Source: an uncultured Erythrobacter sp. (GTDB lineage: Bacteria; Pseudomonadota; Alphaproteobacteria; Sphingomonadales; Sphingomonadaceae). From it: DNA of 64,000 nucleotides. The DNA lies in the NCBI GenBank assembly GCA_947488325.1, contig CANKYZ010000004.1:124001-188000 (forward strand), in the 5' to 3' direction. This document shows positions 1 to 9,380 of the stretch, piece by piece; positions within the stretch are counted from its first letter, which is position 1, and the number at the start of each line of letters is the position of its first letter. The translations under genes and the position numbers were made by a program. The notes under the pieces are model-generated. The model ran no database searches and had not been told where the DNA came from. It saw only the letters and a program-made list of their open reading frames with translations.

Positions 1-1116
1 GTTGAAGAGATAGCGCTGGATCCGCTGCCGCTTGATGCATGGCACCGGGAAAACGGCGCACGCATGGTGCCCTTTGCCGGGTATGAAATGCCGATCCAAT
101 ATGCCGGCGAACACGGCGGGATTGTCGCTGAACACAATTGGACACGAGAAAGTGCCAGTCTGTTCGATGTTTCCCATATGGGACAACTCGGTGTGAGCGG
201 TGATCAGGCGGGAGAAGCGCTTGAGGCCCTGCTGCCCGGCGGCATCACTTCGTTGAAAGAGGGGCGAATGCGTTATTCGTTGTTGCTCAATGAAGAGGGC
301 GGCATTCTGGATGATTTGATGGTGACCAATACCGGTCAGCAATATGGTCTGGTTGTAAATGGCGCATGCAAGTGGGACGATATTGCTCATCTGCGCGAAC
401 ACCTTCCTGATGCAGTGACGCTCACCCATTACGCCGACAATGCGCTGTTGGCTTTACAGGGGCCGAAAGCGGCAGACGTATTGGGCGCGCTGGTGCCAGT
501 TGCGAGTGAGCTGACTTTCATGAAGGCCTGCTTTGCCGATTGGGAAGGCGTCCCGCTCTGGATTTCGCGCGCTGGCTATACTGGTGAAGACGGTTTTGAG
601 ATCGCAGTGCCCGGAAAGCATGCTGAAAAGCTTGCTAATGCGTTGACCGAGGATGACCGAGTGAACCCGGCTGGATTGGGCGCTCGTGACAGTTTGCGTC
701 TCGAAGCTGGTCTGCCGCTATACGGGCACGATATGACCGATGGGACCGATCCGGTTAGCGCCGATCTCACTTTTGCTCTGACTAAGAAACGCCGCGAATC
801 CGGCGGTTGGATGGGCCATGAACCTGTCGCCGCGATCCTCGCCAATGGCCCTAAGCAACGCCGCGTTGGCTTGTTGCTGGATGGGCGGATGCCCGCGCGC
901 GAAGGCGCCGGTGTCTATGCCGGCGACACCAAAGTCGGCACTGTGACCAGCGGCGGTTTTTCGCCCACACTCGGCCAACCGATCGCCATGGCCTATGTCG
1001 ATATCACACACACAGCAGATGGGACCGCGCTTGAATGTGAGGTTCGAAATAAGCGTCTGTCTGCCACCGTTTCACCCATGCCTTTTGTCCCGCATCGCTA
1101 CTTTCGAGGGAGCTAA
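1..1116 (+). CDS. gcvT: Aminomethyltransferase, glycine cleavage T protein (5' partial)
   Basis: T protein of the glycine cleavage system. It takes the aminomethyl group from lipoyl-GcvH and, with tetrahydrofolate, releases ammonia and forms methylene-THF. The reading frame is open from base 1; the residues just before the first internal ATG (base 64), ending WHRENGAR, are typical GcvT N-terminal sequence. The true start therefore lies outside the window, and the ATG at 64 is internal. Family motifs visible are [32 protein letters not shown] and [18 protein letters not shown]. gcvH starts 4 bases after the stop, and its ribosome site (GAGGGA) lies inside the gcvT end. A glycine riboswitch, if there is one, would be upstream of this window. 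Confidence 0.97.
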   Translation, partial: VEEIALDPLPLDAWHRENGARMVPFAGYEMPIQYAGEHGGIVAEHNWTRESASLFDVSHMGQLGVSGDQAGEALEALLPGGITSLKEGRMRYSLLLNEEGGILDDLMVTNTGQQYGLVVNGACKWDDIAHLREHLPDAVTLTHYADNALLALQGPKAADVLGALVPVASELTFMKACFADWEGVPLWISRAGYTGEDGFEIAVPGKHAEKLANALTEDDRVNPAGLGARDSLRLEAGLPLYGHDMTDGTDPVSADLTFALTKKRRESGGWMGHEPVAAILANGPKQRRVGLLLDGRMPAREGAGVYAGDTKVGTVTSGGFSPTLGQPIAMAYVDITHTADGTALECEVRNKRLSATVSPMPFVPHRYFRGS

Positions 1117-1120
1117 ACTT

Positions 1121-1492
1121 ATGCCGCGTTACTTTACTGATGAACATGAATGGATCGACGTCGAAGGCGAGACCGCCACAGTCGGGATCACCGATTACGC
1201 GCAGGAGCAGCTGGGCGATATCGTCTTTGTTGAACTGCCTGATGTCGGCGCGATACTCGACAAAGGCGGCGATGCAGCTGTTGTCGAAAGCGTCAAAGCA
1301 GCAAGTGATGTCTATTCCCCAATCACTGGCGAAGTGACCGAAGCGAACAGTGCACTCGAAGACGAACCCGCTTTGGTCAACTCCTCAGCCGATGAAGAAG
1401 GCTGGTTCTTCCGCATGACCCTTTCAGACCGCGACGAGCTCGAAGGGCTGATGGACGACAAAGCCTACAAAGCGTTCGTCGATAATCTTTGA
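1121..1492 (+). CDS. gcvH: Glycine cleavage system H protein
   Basis: Lipoyl carrier protein (123 aa) that shuttles the aminomethyl intermediate between GcvP, GcvT and the lipoamide dehydrogenase. The lipoylated lysine is K59 in the motif [10 protein letters not shown]. The N-terminus [10 protein letters not shown] is the classical H-protein start. The frame is open further upstream (to 995), but ATG 1121 gives the normal family length and sits 4 bases after gcvT, preceded by GAGGGA. It lies in the gcvT-gcvH-gcvPA-gcvPB operon. Confidence 0.97.
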   Translation: MPRYFTDEHEWIDVEGETATVGITDYAQEQLGDIVFVELPDVGAILDKGGDAAVVESVKAASDVYSPITGEVTEANSALEDEPALVNSSADEEGWFFRMTLSDRDELEGLMDDKAYKAFVDNL

Positions 1493-1539
1493 TCTTGGCT
1501 GAGCCTCCGTTTTGGCGGGGAGCAAGAAAGACCTGAACT

Positions 1540-2916
1540 ATGCGTTACCTTCCCCTCACCGATACTGATCGTACCGATATGCTGGAGCGTATCGGGGCGG
1601 CGTCCGTCGATGATCTGTTCGTCGATGTTCCTGCCCTTGCGCAACTCGATGGGCCGATCCGCGATCTTCCGATGCGCGCCAGCGAAATGGCGGTTGAGCG
1701 GCATATGCAAGCGCGCGCCACGAAAAATCTTGCCGCAGGCGATGCACCATTCTTCATCGGAGCAGGGGCGTATCGCCACCATATCCCGGCCAGCGTAGAT
1801 ACGGTAATCCAGCGCGGCGAATTCCTGACTGCCTACACGCCGTATCAGCCTGAGATCGCCCAGGGCACGTTGCAAATGCTGTTTGAGTTTCAGACTCAGG
1901 TCGCGAACCTCTATGGTTGCGCTGTGGCCAATGCCTCGCTCTACGACGGATCGACTGCGTGTTGGGAAGCGGTGGCGATGGCGGGCCGGTTAACGAAGCG
2001 GAAACGTGCGGTGCTTTCTGGCGCGCTGCACCCACATTACAGCCAAGTCGTGAAGACCATGGCGCAGTTTACCGGCGACACGATTGCCGATGCGCAGCCT
2101 TCGATCCAGACAGAGCCAGACCTAGAAGGTCTGACCGCCCGTATTGATGATGATACGGCCTGCGTGGTTGTGCAATATCCCGACATATTGGGGCGGATTA
2201 CTGACCTGTCGGCCATTGCCGATGCTGCCCATGCAAAGGGCGCTTTACTGGTTGTGGTCAACACAGAGCCGGTGGCTTTGGGCGCGATCAAATCGCCGGG
2301 TCAAATGGGTGCGGATATTGTCGTTGGGGAAGGGCAATCCATCGGCGTAGGTTTGCAGTTTGGCGGGCCATATCTGGGTCTATTCGCCGTGCGCAATCCC
2401 AAACATGTACGCCAGATGCCAGGCCGACTTTGCGGAGAAACGACGGATGCGGAAGGGAAGCGCGGTTTCGTGCTGACTTTATCCACGCGCGAACAGCATA
2501 TCCGCCGAGAAAAAGCGACGTCGAACATCTGCACCAATTCCGGGCTCTGTGCGCTCGCATTCAGTGTGCATATGACGCTGCTAGGTGAGAAAGGCCTGCG
2601 CGAATTAGCAGCGGAAAACCATCGGCTTGCCTGCATTGCGGCGGATCGGCTGGCAAACGTACCTGGCGTGTCACTGCTCAACCGCGCCTTTTTCAATGAA
2701 TTCACTCTGATGCTGGACGGAAAGCCTGCGCGCGACATCGTGCGGGAACTGGCGGATCGCGGCGTGCTAGGCGGGGTGTCGCTTGGCAGGCTTTATCCCG
2801 GGATCGAGGCGCTGGAACAGGCGTTGCTGGTCGCGGTGACAGAGACGACCACTGCGGAAGATATTGAGACATTGGCAATCGAGCTGGAAGCTTTGGTAAA
2901 GGAGGCTGCACAATGA
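1540..2916 (+). CDS. gcvPA: Glycine dehydrogenase (decarboxylating) subunit 1
   Basis: N-terminal half of the two-subunit P protein, 458 aa, which decarboxylates glycine together with GcvPB and passes the aminomethyl group to GcvH. Family signatures include [10 protein letters not shown] at the start, [31 protein letters not shown] and [17 protein letters not shown] near residues 310-330. The length is normal for the split form found in many bacteria. It follows gcvH by 47 bases and overlaps gcvPB by the ATGA at 2913-2916, consistent with translational coupling of the two subunits. Confidence 0.96.
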   Translation: MRYLPLTDTDRTDMLERIGAASVDDLFVDVPALAQLDGPIRDLPMRASEMAVERHMQARATKNLAAGDAPFFIGAGAYRHHIPASVDTVIQRGEFLTAYTPYQPEIAQGTLQMLFEFQTQVANLYGCAVANASLYDGSTACWEAVAMAGRLTKRKRAVLSGALHPHYSQVVKTMAQFTGDTIADAQPSIQTEPDLEGLTARIDDDTACVVVQYPDILGRITDLSAIADAAHAKGALLVVVNTEPVALGAIKSPGQMGADIVVGEGQSIGVGLQFGGPYLGLFAVRNPKHVRQMPGRLCGETTDAEGKRGFVLTLSTREQHIRREKATSNICTNSGLCALAFSVHMTLLGEKGLRELAAENHRLACIAADRLANVPGVSLLNRAFFNEFTLMLDGKPARDIVRELADRGVLGGVSLGRLYPGIEALEQALLVAVTETTTAEDIETLAIELEALVKEAAQ

Positions 2917-4481
2917 GCGCTCCGAACAAGTCAGGTTGGAAGCCGCAAATGGAACCGGCGCAAGAGGGCATGCATAATGGCCCAACGACGACCACTGGGA
3001 ACCGCGCATTGATGCTCGAAGAACCGCTCCTGTTTGAGATCGGTCATGCCGAAACAACCGGCGTCGATCTGCCCGAAGTTGATCCGGCAGCGCCCAATCG
3101 CCTCGCCGGATTGGAACGAACAGAACCTGCCGGCTTGGTCGGGCTGACTGAACCTGAGGCTATTCGCCATTACACCCGCCTCAGCCGTCAGAATTATGGG
3201 ATCGACCTCGGTTTCTTCCCGCTTGGCAGTTGTACGATGAAGCACAATCCGCGCCTGAATGAAAAGGTCGCGCGGATGCCCGGCTTTGCCGATATTCACC
3301 CGCTCGCCCCGCAAAGCACGGTGCAGGGCGCGCTTGAGGTTATTCATGAGTTAGGCAATTGGCTGTGCAAGCTGACGGGCATGCCATCTGTCGCAATGAG
3401 CCCCAAAGCGGGCGCGCATGGGGAGCTTTGCGGCATCCTCGCGATCCGCGCGGCACACACGGCAAGAGGGAACCCGCGCGAAGTGGTGCTCGTCCCAGAA
3501 AGTGCGCACGGCACCAATCCGGCCACTGCCGCATTTGCTGGCTATAAGGTTGAGGATATCCCCGCGACGCCAGAGGGACGCGTCGATGTCGAAGCATTAA
3601 AGGCGCGGATGGGCCCGGATGTAGCCGGAGTGATGATCACCAATCCCAACACTTGTGGTCTGTTTGAAAGGGATTTCCGCACGATTGCCGATGCTGTCCA
3701 TGAAGCGGGTGGCTACGTCTATTGTGACGGCGCGAATTTCAACGCCATCGTAGGCCGGGTGCGTCCCGGCGACCTTGGTGTCGATGCGATGCATATCAAT
3801 TTGCACAAGACCTTCTCCACTCCGCATGGCGGGGGCGGACCGGGTTCTGGCCCTGTGGTATTCTCAGACGCGCTTGCGCCCTTTGCTCCGCTTCCCTTTG
3901 TGCGCAGACACGAAGATGGCAGTTTCGATCTGGTCGAAGAGGAGCAGCGTGAAACGAGCCGAGGTCAAGCCTTTGGCCGGATGACGGCGTTCCACGGTCA
4001 AATGGGTATGTTCACCCGCGCGCTGACTTACATGCTCAGCCATGGTGCGGACGGATTGAAGCAAGTCTCCGAAGACGCAGTGCTGAACGCCAATTACATA
4101 TTGCGCAGCTTGGAAGACATTCTTCACGCGCCTTTCGCAGATAGCGGCCCATGCATGCATGAGGCGTTGTTTGGCGATAAGGATTTTGGCGGAGGTCTAT
4201 CTACGATTGATCTGGCCAAGGGTCTGATCGATGAAGGCTATCACCCTATGACGGTGTATTTCCCGCTGGTGGTGCATGGGGCCATGCTGGTCGAGCCGAC
4301 AGAGACCGAAAGCAAGGCGAGCATTGACCAGTTCATAACCGCATTCCGTTCTGTTGCCGAACGTGCTCTGGCTGGTGATGAGAGCCTGAAACAGGCGCCC
4401 TATTATGCACCGCGCCGCAGGCTGGATGAAACAGCCGCCGCGCGCAAACCTAAGCTTAAATGGGAACCTGCCGCAGAATGA
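2913..4481 (+). CDS. gcvPB: Glycine dehydrogenase (decarboxylating) subunit 2
   Basis: C-terminal, PLP-binding half of the P protein, 522 aa. The Schiff-base lysine is K299 in [18 protein letters not shown]. Other family blocks are [13 protein letters not shown] and [13 protein letters not shown]. The C-terminus carries a basic, Lys/Arg/Ala-rich tail after the conserved core. The start overlaps gcvPA by four bases. Its stop abuts the stop of the convergent flippase gene (4481/4482), so there is no intergenic space for a classical terminator. Confidence 0.96.
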   Translation: MSAPNKSGWKPQMEPAQEGMHNGPTTTTGNRALMLEEPLLFEIGHAETTGVDLPEVDPAAPNRLAGLERTEPAGLVGLTEPEAIRHYTRLSRQNYGIDLGFFPLGSCTMKHNPRLNEKVARMPGFADIHPLAPQSTVQGALEVIHELGNWLCKLTGMPSVAMSPKAGAHGELCGILAIRAAHTARGNPREVVLVPESAHGTNPATAAFAGYKVEDIPATPEGRVDVEALKARMGPDVAGVMITNPNTCGLFERDFRTIADAVHEAGGYVYCDGANFNAIVGRVRPGDLGVDAMHINLHKTFSTPHGGGGPGSGPVVFSDALAPFAPLPFVRRHEDGSFDLVEEEQRETSRGQAFGRMTAFHGQMGMFTRALTYMLSHGADGLKQVSEDAVLNANYILRSLEDILHAPFADSGPCMHEALFGDKDFGGGLSTIDLAKGLIDEGYHPMTVYFPLVVHGAMLVEPTETESKASIDQFITAFRSVAERALAGDESLKQAPYYAPRRRLDETAAARKPKLKWEPAAE

Positions 4482-5816
4482 TCAGGTGACGGATGGCGGG
4501 GCGGAGGGTGTTTCCAGCCCGTCTTCCTCATTGTCGGTATTCGCAGCGTCCGATTTAACAGTGATGCGAATCTCGTTCAGATTAAGGATCGTCACGTAGA
4601 ACCCGATGACGGCAAGCGAACTTGATCCCAGAACAGCAAACGCCGCACCCTTTGCGCCGTTCCATTCAATTGCCACCTCAAGCATGACCAGCGCCAGTAA
4701 TGTCGGCACAGCGCGAACCAGAAAGGCCGTGCCCGCGCGGCCTGCGGAAACGAGTAGCGATTCCAAACTGGCTCCGACCAGTTCAACCGCGCCTGCTATC
4801 GCAAGGATAACCATTGCCCAATAAAACGCGCTGAAATCATCCTGCGCAATCGCAGCGAGTGCCCAACGTCCGCCAAACAGCGCTACTAACACCGCAAGGA
4901 CTCCTGCAAGCACAGCGATATTTGCCATGCGCCGCGCCATGATCAGCGCAGTTTCCTGTGCGTGGACTAATTCAGGATAGATCGCCTTTGATATGGTCTG
5001 CGCCAGTGAAACCAGCGCCTGGCCTAACTGTGCGGCCACTCTGAAACCACCGGCAAGTGCGGCGCCGCCGAAGGTTCCGACCAACAAGATAATCACTTGC
5101 TTGCCAGCAATCGTGAGGCTGCCCGACATATTGGTCGACCAAACAAATCGCCAGGCGTCGGCATGTTTCGCGGGGATCCTGCGCAAACTAAAGGCTGAGA
5201 AATCGACCCGTTCAATTCTAAGCGCGGCCGCCCATAGCGCCAATGCGACGGCAACTTCGGAAGCAGCCCAAGCGATGATAAAACCCATAACATTTGGCAT
5301 GAACGCGACCGCTAGCATCGCACCGACCGCGCGAATAGCGGGCTGAACAGCTTCGGCGGCGGTGGCGGTGGCATATTTGAAGCGCAGCCTTAAAAGGCCG
5401 GTTGGCGTTGTACGGATAGAAAGAAGCGAGACCACACAATAACCGAATGTCAGCCACAACAGTTCCGTTGGCAGTGGCAGCCAGCGTTGCGCCGTAGCCA
5501 CCACTCCTGCAGCGACTATCGTTCCCAGCACAACCGATAGACTATCAAGCGCCATGGCGAATCCGGTTGCCTCGCTCAAATTCTCCGAACCGTTGCAATC
5601 GTTTTCGCTGTTTGCACCCCATCGGATGATGAATTGCCAGGTTTGAAAGTTGGCTAGGCCCGTGATCGCTTGACCTAGTGCTACGATCAGCGCGAAATGG
5701 CCAAAGCTTTCAAGCCCAAGAGTGTTGGTGGCGAGGTAAAGATAGACCAGGCTCAGCACCGCGTTGAATCCGCGTCCACCAAGCAGCCATGCAATATTGG
5801 AGAACAAGCGTTTCAT
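4482..5816 (-). CDS. Polysaccharide/oligosaccharide flippase-like membrane protein
   Basis: Integral membrane protein of 444 aa with about a dozen hydrophobic segments. The layout resembles the PST/Wzx branch of the MOP exporter superfamily, which moves lipid-linked sugars or polymers across the inner membrane. Visible are the N-terminal amphipathic NIAWLLGGRGFN, the paired helices FGHFALIVALGQAITGLANF, and a short acidic cytoplasmic tail (DNEEDGLETP). It lies 18 bases downstream of the nucleotidyltransferase gene, so the two are probably co-transcribed and serve one surface-glycan or lipid pathway. The substrate cannot be read from the sequence. Confidence 0.8.
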   Translation of the reverse strand: MKRLFSNIAWLLGGRGFNAVLSLVYLYLATNTLGLESFGHFALIVALGQAITGLANFQTWQFIIRWGANSENDCNGSENLSEATGFAMALDSLSVVLGTIVAAGVVATAQRWLPLPTELLWLTFGYCVVSLLSIRTTPTGLLRLRFKYATATAAEAVQPAIRAVGAMLAVAFMPNVMGFIIAWAASEVAVALALWAAALRIERVDFSAFSLRRIPAKHADAWRFVWSTNMSGSLTIAGKQVIILLVGTFGGAALAGGFRVAAQLGQALVSLAQTISKAIYPELVHAQETALIMARRMANIAVLAGVLAVLVALFGGRWALAAIAQDDFSAFYWAMVILAIAGAVELVGASLESLLVSAGRAGTAFLVRAVPTLLALVMLEVAIEWNGAKGAAFAVLGSSSLAVIGFYVTILNLNEIRITVKSDAANTDNEEDGLETPSAPPSVT

Positions 5817-5834
5817 GTGCGTTGAGCGATGCAG

Positions 5835-6647
5835 TTATCCGGCAATTGCTTGACTCTCTTGCCGTTTCAAAATGCGTTCGGTCACGTCAAAAGTCCGTTC
5901 ATTATCAACATCGATGGCGTATTGCCCATCCGACAATTCGATTGCCATCAATTTGATGCCAAAGCGTTTTGATATCTCTGCGAACAGGTTTTCTTTCGAC
6001 CAGTTACCAAACCGGAAACGGATCAGGTTTATTAGCCCGAATGCTTTGATAACCCGGCTTGGGAATTTTGCGAACTGTCCGCCCTGGCGCATGATTTCTG
6101 CCGCGCCGAGCGCCTGTTCGCTGCCGAGCCAGTACATATTGCAGTTTGAAAAATCGCCGTCCTTGAATTGGTAGAATTTCTTTTGCCCTACAGGATCTGC
6201 AGCGATCACATCTTCCTTCCGCGCGAGCCCTGCGGCGGCACCTGCTTCATTCGCCAGGCATTTGCGGATGAATTCCGAATAACCTTCCGGTGTAACAAGG
6301 CAATTGTCGGCTGTGGTGATGAGGATCGGCCAGTCCGCTCCCTCAGCTCCTGAAAATACGCTGTCGACCAGATTGAATTTGCCCTCTGCGAAGGTCAGAC
6401 GACCTTCTGCGATCAGCGCAGCGATGGTTGGCAGGGAGGCGATTTCATCGGGCTCATGTGCAACGATCTTAATCGCACTCACCTCTTTGCAGGCTGCAAC
6501 ATGTTTCACGGCGCGTTCGATCATCGGAATGCCGTGGACGGGCACCACGCATTTTTGCGCAACTCCTGCGCGAGCGGCGAGCGGGTCCAACACACCTGAG
6601 CGTTTCCCTGCCATAATCAGCGCGGTTACTTTTGTACTATGTGCCAT
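5835..6647 (-). CDS. NTP-transferase (MobA-like) nucleotidyltransferase
   Basis: Predicted nucleotidyltransferase, 270 aa from the ATG at 6647 (MAHSTKVTALIMAGKRSG). The frame stays open to 6722, but that extension lacks family sequence. The N-terminal LIMAG-K-R block and the downstream QKCVVPVHGIPMIERAV resemble the nucleotide-binding loop and metal-binding region of MobA/GlmU-type enzymes. ILITTADNCLVTPE is the usual nucleotide/metal site. It probably activates a sugar, alditol or similar head group as an NDP- or CDP-derivative for the adjacent flippase pathway; the exact substrate is inference. It heads a two-gene operon and is divergent from the Nmad3 gene. Confidence 0.78.
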   Translation of the reverse strand: MAHSTKVTALIMAGKRSGVLDPLAARAGVAQKCVVPVHGIPMIERAVKHVAACKEVSAIKIVAHEPDEIASLPTIAALIAEGRLTFAEGKFNLVDSVFSGAEGADWPILITTADNCLVTPEGYSEFIRKCLANEAGAAAGLARKEDVIAADPVGQKKFYQFKDGDFSNCNMYWLGSEQALGAAEIMRQGGQFAKFPSRVIKAFGLINLIRFRFGNWSKENLFAEISKRFGIKLMAIELSDGQYAIDVDNERTFDVTERILKRQESQAIAG

Positions 6648-6736
6648 GCAACGCGGCTCTAGCGGCAATCGGCTTTCGCGCAAAGCAATGAAGGGTGCAT
6701 CTTGTATAACAATTTGCGGCAAGCCACAGAGGGCGC

Positions 6737-7477
6737 ATGCGCATCATCTTTTCACGCAAAGGTTTTGACAGCAGCGCGGGCGGTGGGCCTTCGCCAATTG
6801 TCGATGGCCGTCCAATCAGTCTGCCGATCCCAGACAGTAAGGGTGCATCACGCACGACCTTTGGCGACAGGGGATTGGGCGGATATGCGGCCAAAGCGAG
6901 CCGGGGCCGACTCGGCGACGATAATCTATGCCACGACGATCCGATGTTTCTGGAAGCGGGCGTCCATGCCAAGACCTGCGTCTTTGGCCAATGCGGCGCT
7001 GCGCAAACCCATTTGGAGCGGCAGGGCGTGGGCGTAGGCGATGTCTTCGTGTTCTTTGGTCTATTTGCAGAGGAAGCCACGGGTGAGCCGCATCACCGCA
7101 TCTTTGGCTATTTGCGGGTCGAGGAAATGATGCATCTAAGCGAAGGTGTGCCGCAAGAATTGATCGATCTGGACCACCCCCACGCTATCGCCATGCACGC
7201 ATCGAATGATGTGATCTGGCGCGGGGAGGGGCAAGTGGCTGCACGCGCCAGCAACGCACTGCGCCTTACGATTCCGGGCGGTCCGCCCAGCCTGTGGCGC
7301 AGGCCGGCATGGCTTAAACATGGCGGCCTATCCTATCACGATCGGGCGGAACGGTGGCTGCCCGGCGGCAAGCTGCAAAGCGTCGCGCGCGGGCAGGAAT
7401 TTGTTGCCGATATTGGCCGCCGACAGGCCCCGCGCGACTGGCTGGCGGAGGTAATCGCTGAGATCAAAGCGTCTTGA
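6737..7477 (+). CDS. Nmad3-family protein (nucleotide-modification-associated domain 3)
   Basis: A 246-aa protein that I recognise as the Nmad3 type: N-terminal MRIIFSRKGFDSSAGG followed by PSPI and a PIPD motif, then CHDDPMF, FGQCGA, a VGDVFVFFGLF strand, HRIFGYLRVEE, HPHAIAMHAS and GGLSYHDRAERW. The family was predicted computationally to act with nucleic-acid base modification systems; I know of no established activity. Here it stands alone, with no obvious modification or phage genes beside it. It starts 89 bases from the divergent nucleotidyltransferase gene and overlaps the convergent mmsB by 14 bases. Composition is like its neighbours. Family call from motif memory only. Confidence 0.7.
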   Translation: MRIIFSRKGFDSSAGGGPSPIVDGRPISLPIPDSKGASRTTFGDRGLGGYAAKASRGRLGDDNLCHDDPMFLEAGVHAKTCVFGQCGAAQTHLERQGVGVGDVFVFFGLFAEEATGEPHHRIFGYLRVEEMMHLSEGVPQELIDLDHPHAIAMHASNDVIWRGEGQVAARASNALRLTIPGGPPSLWRRPAWLKHGGLSYHDRAERWLPGGKLQSVARGQEFVADIGRRQAPRDWLAEVIAEIKAS

Positions 7478-8330
7478 TAATGCCTGAGAAATCGAGCCCG
7501 CCATTCTCTTTAGCAAACTCCTCGTAGATTTCTTGAGCGTGCCTGCCCAGCGGAGTGTTCGCGCCCGCCGTGCCTGCGGCCTCCATTGCGAGCCGTAAAT
7601 CTTTAAGCATCAGAGCTGAGGCAAACCCGCCCTGATAACCACTATCCGAAGGGCTCTGCGGGCCGACACCGGGCACCGGGCAATAGCTCGTCATCGACCA
7701 GCATTGGCCAGACGATACGCTGGAAATGTCGTAAAATGTTTGCGCGTCCAGACCGAGTTTGTCCGCCATGGAAAACGCCTCTGCCGTCCCGATCATTTGC
7801 ACGGCGAGCAGCATGTTGTTGCAGATTTTCGCTGCCTGTCCGTTGCCCGCATCCCCTGCGTGGATCACGGCTTTGCCCATGGCGTTTAGGATCACTTCTG
7901 CGCGCCCGAAAGCTTCCGGAGTGCCGCCAACCATAAATGTCAGCGTCCCGCCATTGGCCGCAGCAATACCGCCGGAAACAGGCGCATCGACCATGTCATA
8001 CCCTGCTGCTTGAGCCGAAGCGATCACTTCGCGCGCAGTGGCAACGTCGATAGTCGAACAATCGATCAAAACTGCGCCAGCAGGTGCGGTGCCGATGACG
8101 TCGCTTTCATAAACCGATTTCACGATCGCGCCATTGGGCAGCATCGAAACAACCGCTTCTGCGTCAGCGCATGCCTCGCCAGCAGAGGTGAAAGTCGTGC
8201 AGCCCACGTCCTTCGCAGCCGCCAAAGCGGCTTCGCTAAGGTCGAAAGCGCGCACATCATGGCCAGCTTTCACAAGGTTAGCAGCCATCCCGCCGCCCAT
8301 ATTGCCCAGACCGATAAAGGCGATTTTCAT
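7464..8330 (-). CDS. mmsB: 3-hydroxyisobutyrate dehydrogenase
   Basis: NAD-dependent oxidation of 3-hydroxyisobutyrate to methylmalonate semialdehyde in valine catabolism; 288 aa. The start at 8330 is chosen because MKIAFIGLGNMGGGMAANL is the exact N-terminal Rossmann motif and GGAGAATGAC precedes it. Other family marks are DAPVSGGIAAANGGTLTFM (substrate loop) and the catalytic lysine in GNGQAAKICNNML. It is the last gene of the leftward operon isobutyryl-CoA dehydrogenase, 3-hydroxyisobutyryl-CoA hydrolase, enoyl-CoA hydratase, small membrane protein, mmsB. Its product is the substrate of MmsA, encoded at 13.9-15.4 kb. Confidence 0.94.
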   Translation of the reverse strand: MKIAFIGLGNMGGGMAANLVKAGHDVRAFDLSEAALAAAKDVGCTTFTSAGEACADAEAVVSMLPNGAIVKSVYESDVIGTAPAGAVLIDCSTIDVATAREVIASAQAAGYDMVDAPVSGGIAAANGGTLTFMVGGTPEAFGRAEVILNAMGKAVIHAGDAGNGQAAKICNNMLLAVQMIGTAEAFSMADKLGLDAQTFYDISSVSSGQCWSMTSYCPVPGVGPQSPSDSGYQGGFASALMLKDLRLAMEAAGTAGANTPLGRHAQEIYEEFAKENGGLDFSGIIKTL

Positions 8331-8331
8331 G

Positions 8332-8601
8332 TCATTCTCCGAGCATCGATAAAATTGCGAACCCACCAACGATCATCAGTGGTCCAAAGATCAGCATTAG
8401 AACCGGTTGGACATAGGCCATAATCTGATCCCAACGATTGAACGGCAGAGGTTTGTCTTCGTTGGTTTCCTTCAAGGTAGCGGCTTCGATTAAGCTAATG
8501 CGTTCTTCGCGCCGCTGCCGCCAACCTTCCAATCCCAAGAAGAGAAAAAGCAGGCCGAATATCAGCAGTCCCGTGCCTTTTAGAACTATCTCCCAGTCCA
8601 C
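8332..8601 (-). CDS. Small two-helix membrane protein within the valine operon
   Basis: 89 aa, start GTG at 8601 (GTGGACTGG). It has two hydrophobic segments: an N-terminal LLIFGLLFLFLGLEGW helix, a charged cytoplasmic stretch (RQRREERISLIEAATLKETNEDK), and a C-terminal LMLIFGPLMIVGGFAIL helix. The start overlaps the enoyl-CoA hydratase stop by 16 bases and mmsB begins 1 base after its stop, so it is translationally embedded in the valine degradation operon. I do not recognise a family or function; position suggests co-expression only. The overlap on both sides and the coherent membrane topology argue that it is real. Confidence 0.7.
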   Translation of the reverse strand: MDWEIVLKGTGLLIFGLLFLFLGLEGWRQRREERISLIEAATLKETNEDKPLPFNRWDQIMAYVQPVLMLIFGPLMIVGGFAILSMLGE

Positions 8602-9380
8602 TTACCCTCACGCTTCTCAATAAACGCGGCCATACCCTCAGCCTTGTCCTCGCTTGCGGTGAGGATTTGGAATATCCGGCGTTCCACGATCAGGCCCTGA
8701 TCCAGCGTCATTTCAAACGCAGAATTGACCATTTCTTTGTTCGCGATTGCCGCCATGGGGGGCATGCTTGCGACGATGCTGGCAGTCTTGAGCACTTCAG
8801 CGATAAGGTCCGCTTGCGGCACGACCCGCACAATCAGATTTGCTCTTTCGGCTTCCTCAGCACCCATCATCCGGCCCGTCAGACACATTTCCATCGATTT
8901 GCTCTTACCAATCGCGCGGGTGAGCCGCTGCGATCCACCCATGCCGGGGGCCACGCCGAGTTTTATTTCCGGTTGGCCGAATCTGGCATTGTCGGACGCG
9001 ATGATAAAATCCGCCATCATCGCCAGCTCACACCCGCCGCCGAGCGCAAAACCGTTTACAGCTGCGATCCAAGGCTTGCGGGTCTTCTTTACAATCTCAC
9101 TCGTCCATGGCGAGAAGAAGTCGTCGAGGTAGAAATCCGCGGCGGCCTTGTCCGACATTTCTTTGATGTCTGCGCCAGCAGCAAAGGCCTTCTCGCCAGA
9201 GCCTGTCAGAACCGCGCACAGCTGACTGTCATCCGCTTGGTACGCGGCGAAGGCTTGGATGAGCTCTTCAAGCACGACCGAGTTCAAAGCGTTCAGCGCC
9301 TTGGGACGGTTGATCGTCATCAAGGTGACGCCCTTGGCTTCCTGTGCGTTGGTTTCGACGGTGATGGCTTCGTAACTCAT
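8586..9380 (-). CDS. Enoyl-CoA hydratase (crotonase family)
   Basis: 264 aa from ATG 9380, which overlaps the hydrolase stop as ATGA and has GGAAG about ten bases upstream; an ATG at 9392 would add four residues. Hydrates methacrylyl-CoA or other short enoyl-CoAs. Both crotonase glutamates are present: the first in ALGGGCELAMM and the second in FGQPEIKLGVAP. The oxyanion-hole region is AFAAGADIKEM. By operon position the likely substrate is methacrylyl-CoA from isobutyryl-CoA dehydrogenase; broader use in fatty-acid oxidation is possible. Confidence 0.93.
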   Translation of the reverse strand: MSYEAITVETNAQEAKGVTLMTINRPKALNALNSVVLEELIQAFAAYQADDSQLCAVLTGSGEKAFAAGADIKEMSDKAAADFYLDDFFSPWTSEIVKKTRKPWIAAVNGFALGGGCELAMMADFIIASDNARFGQPEIKLGVAPGMGGSQRLTRAIGKSKSMEMCLTGRMMGAEEAERANLIVRVVPQADLIAEVLKTASIVASMPPMAAIANKEMVNSAFEMTLDQGLIVERRIFQILTASEDKAEGMAAFIEKREGKWTGR

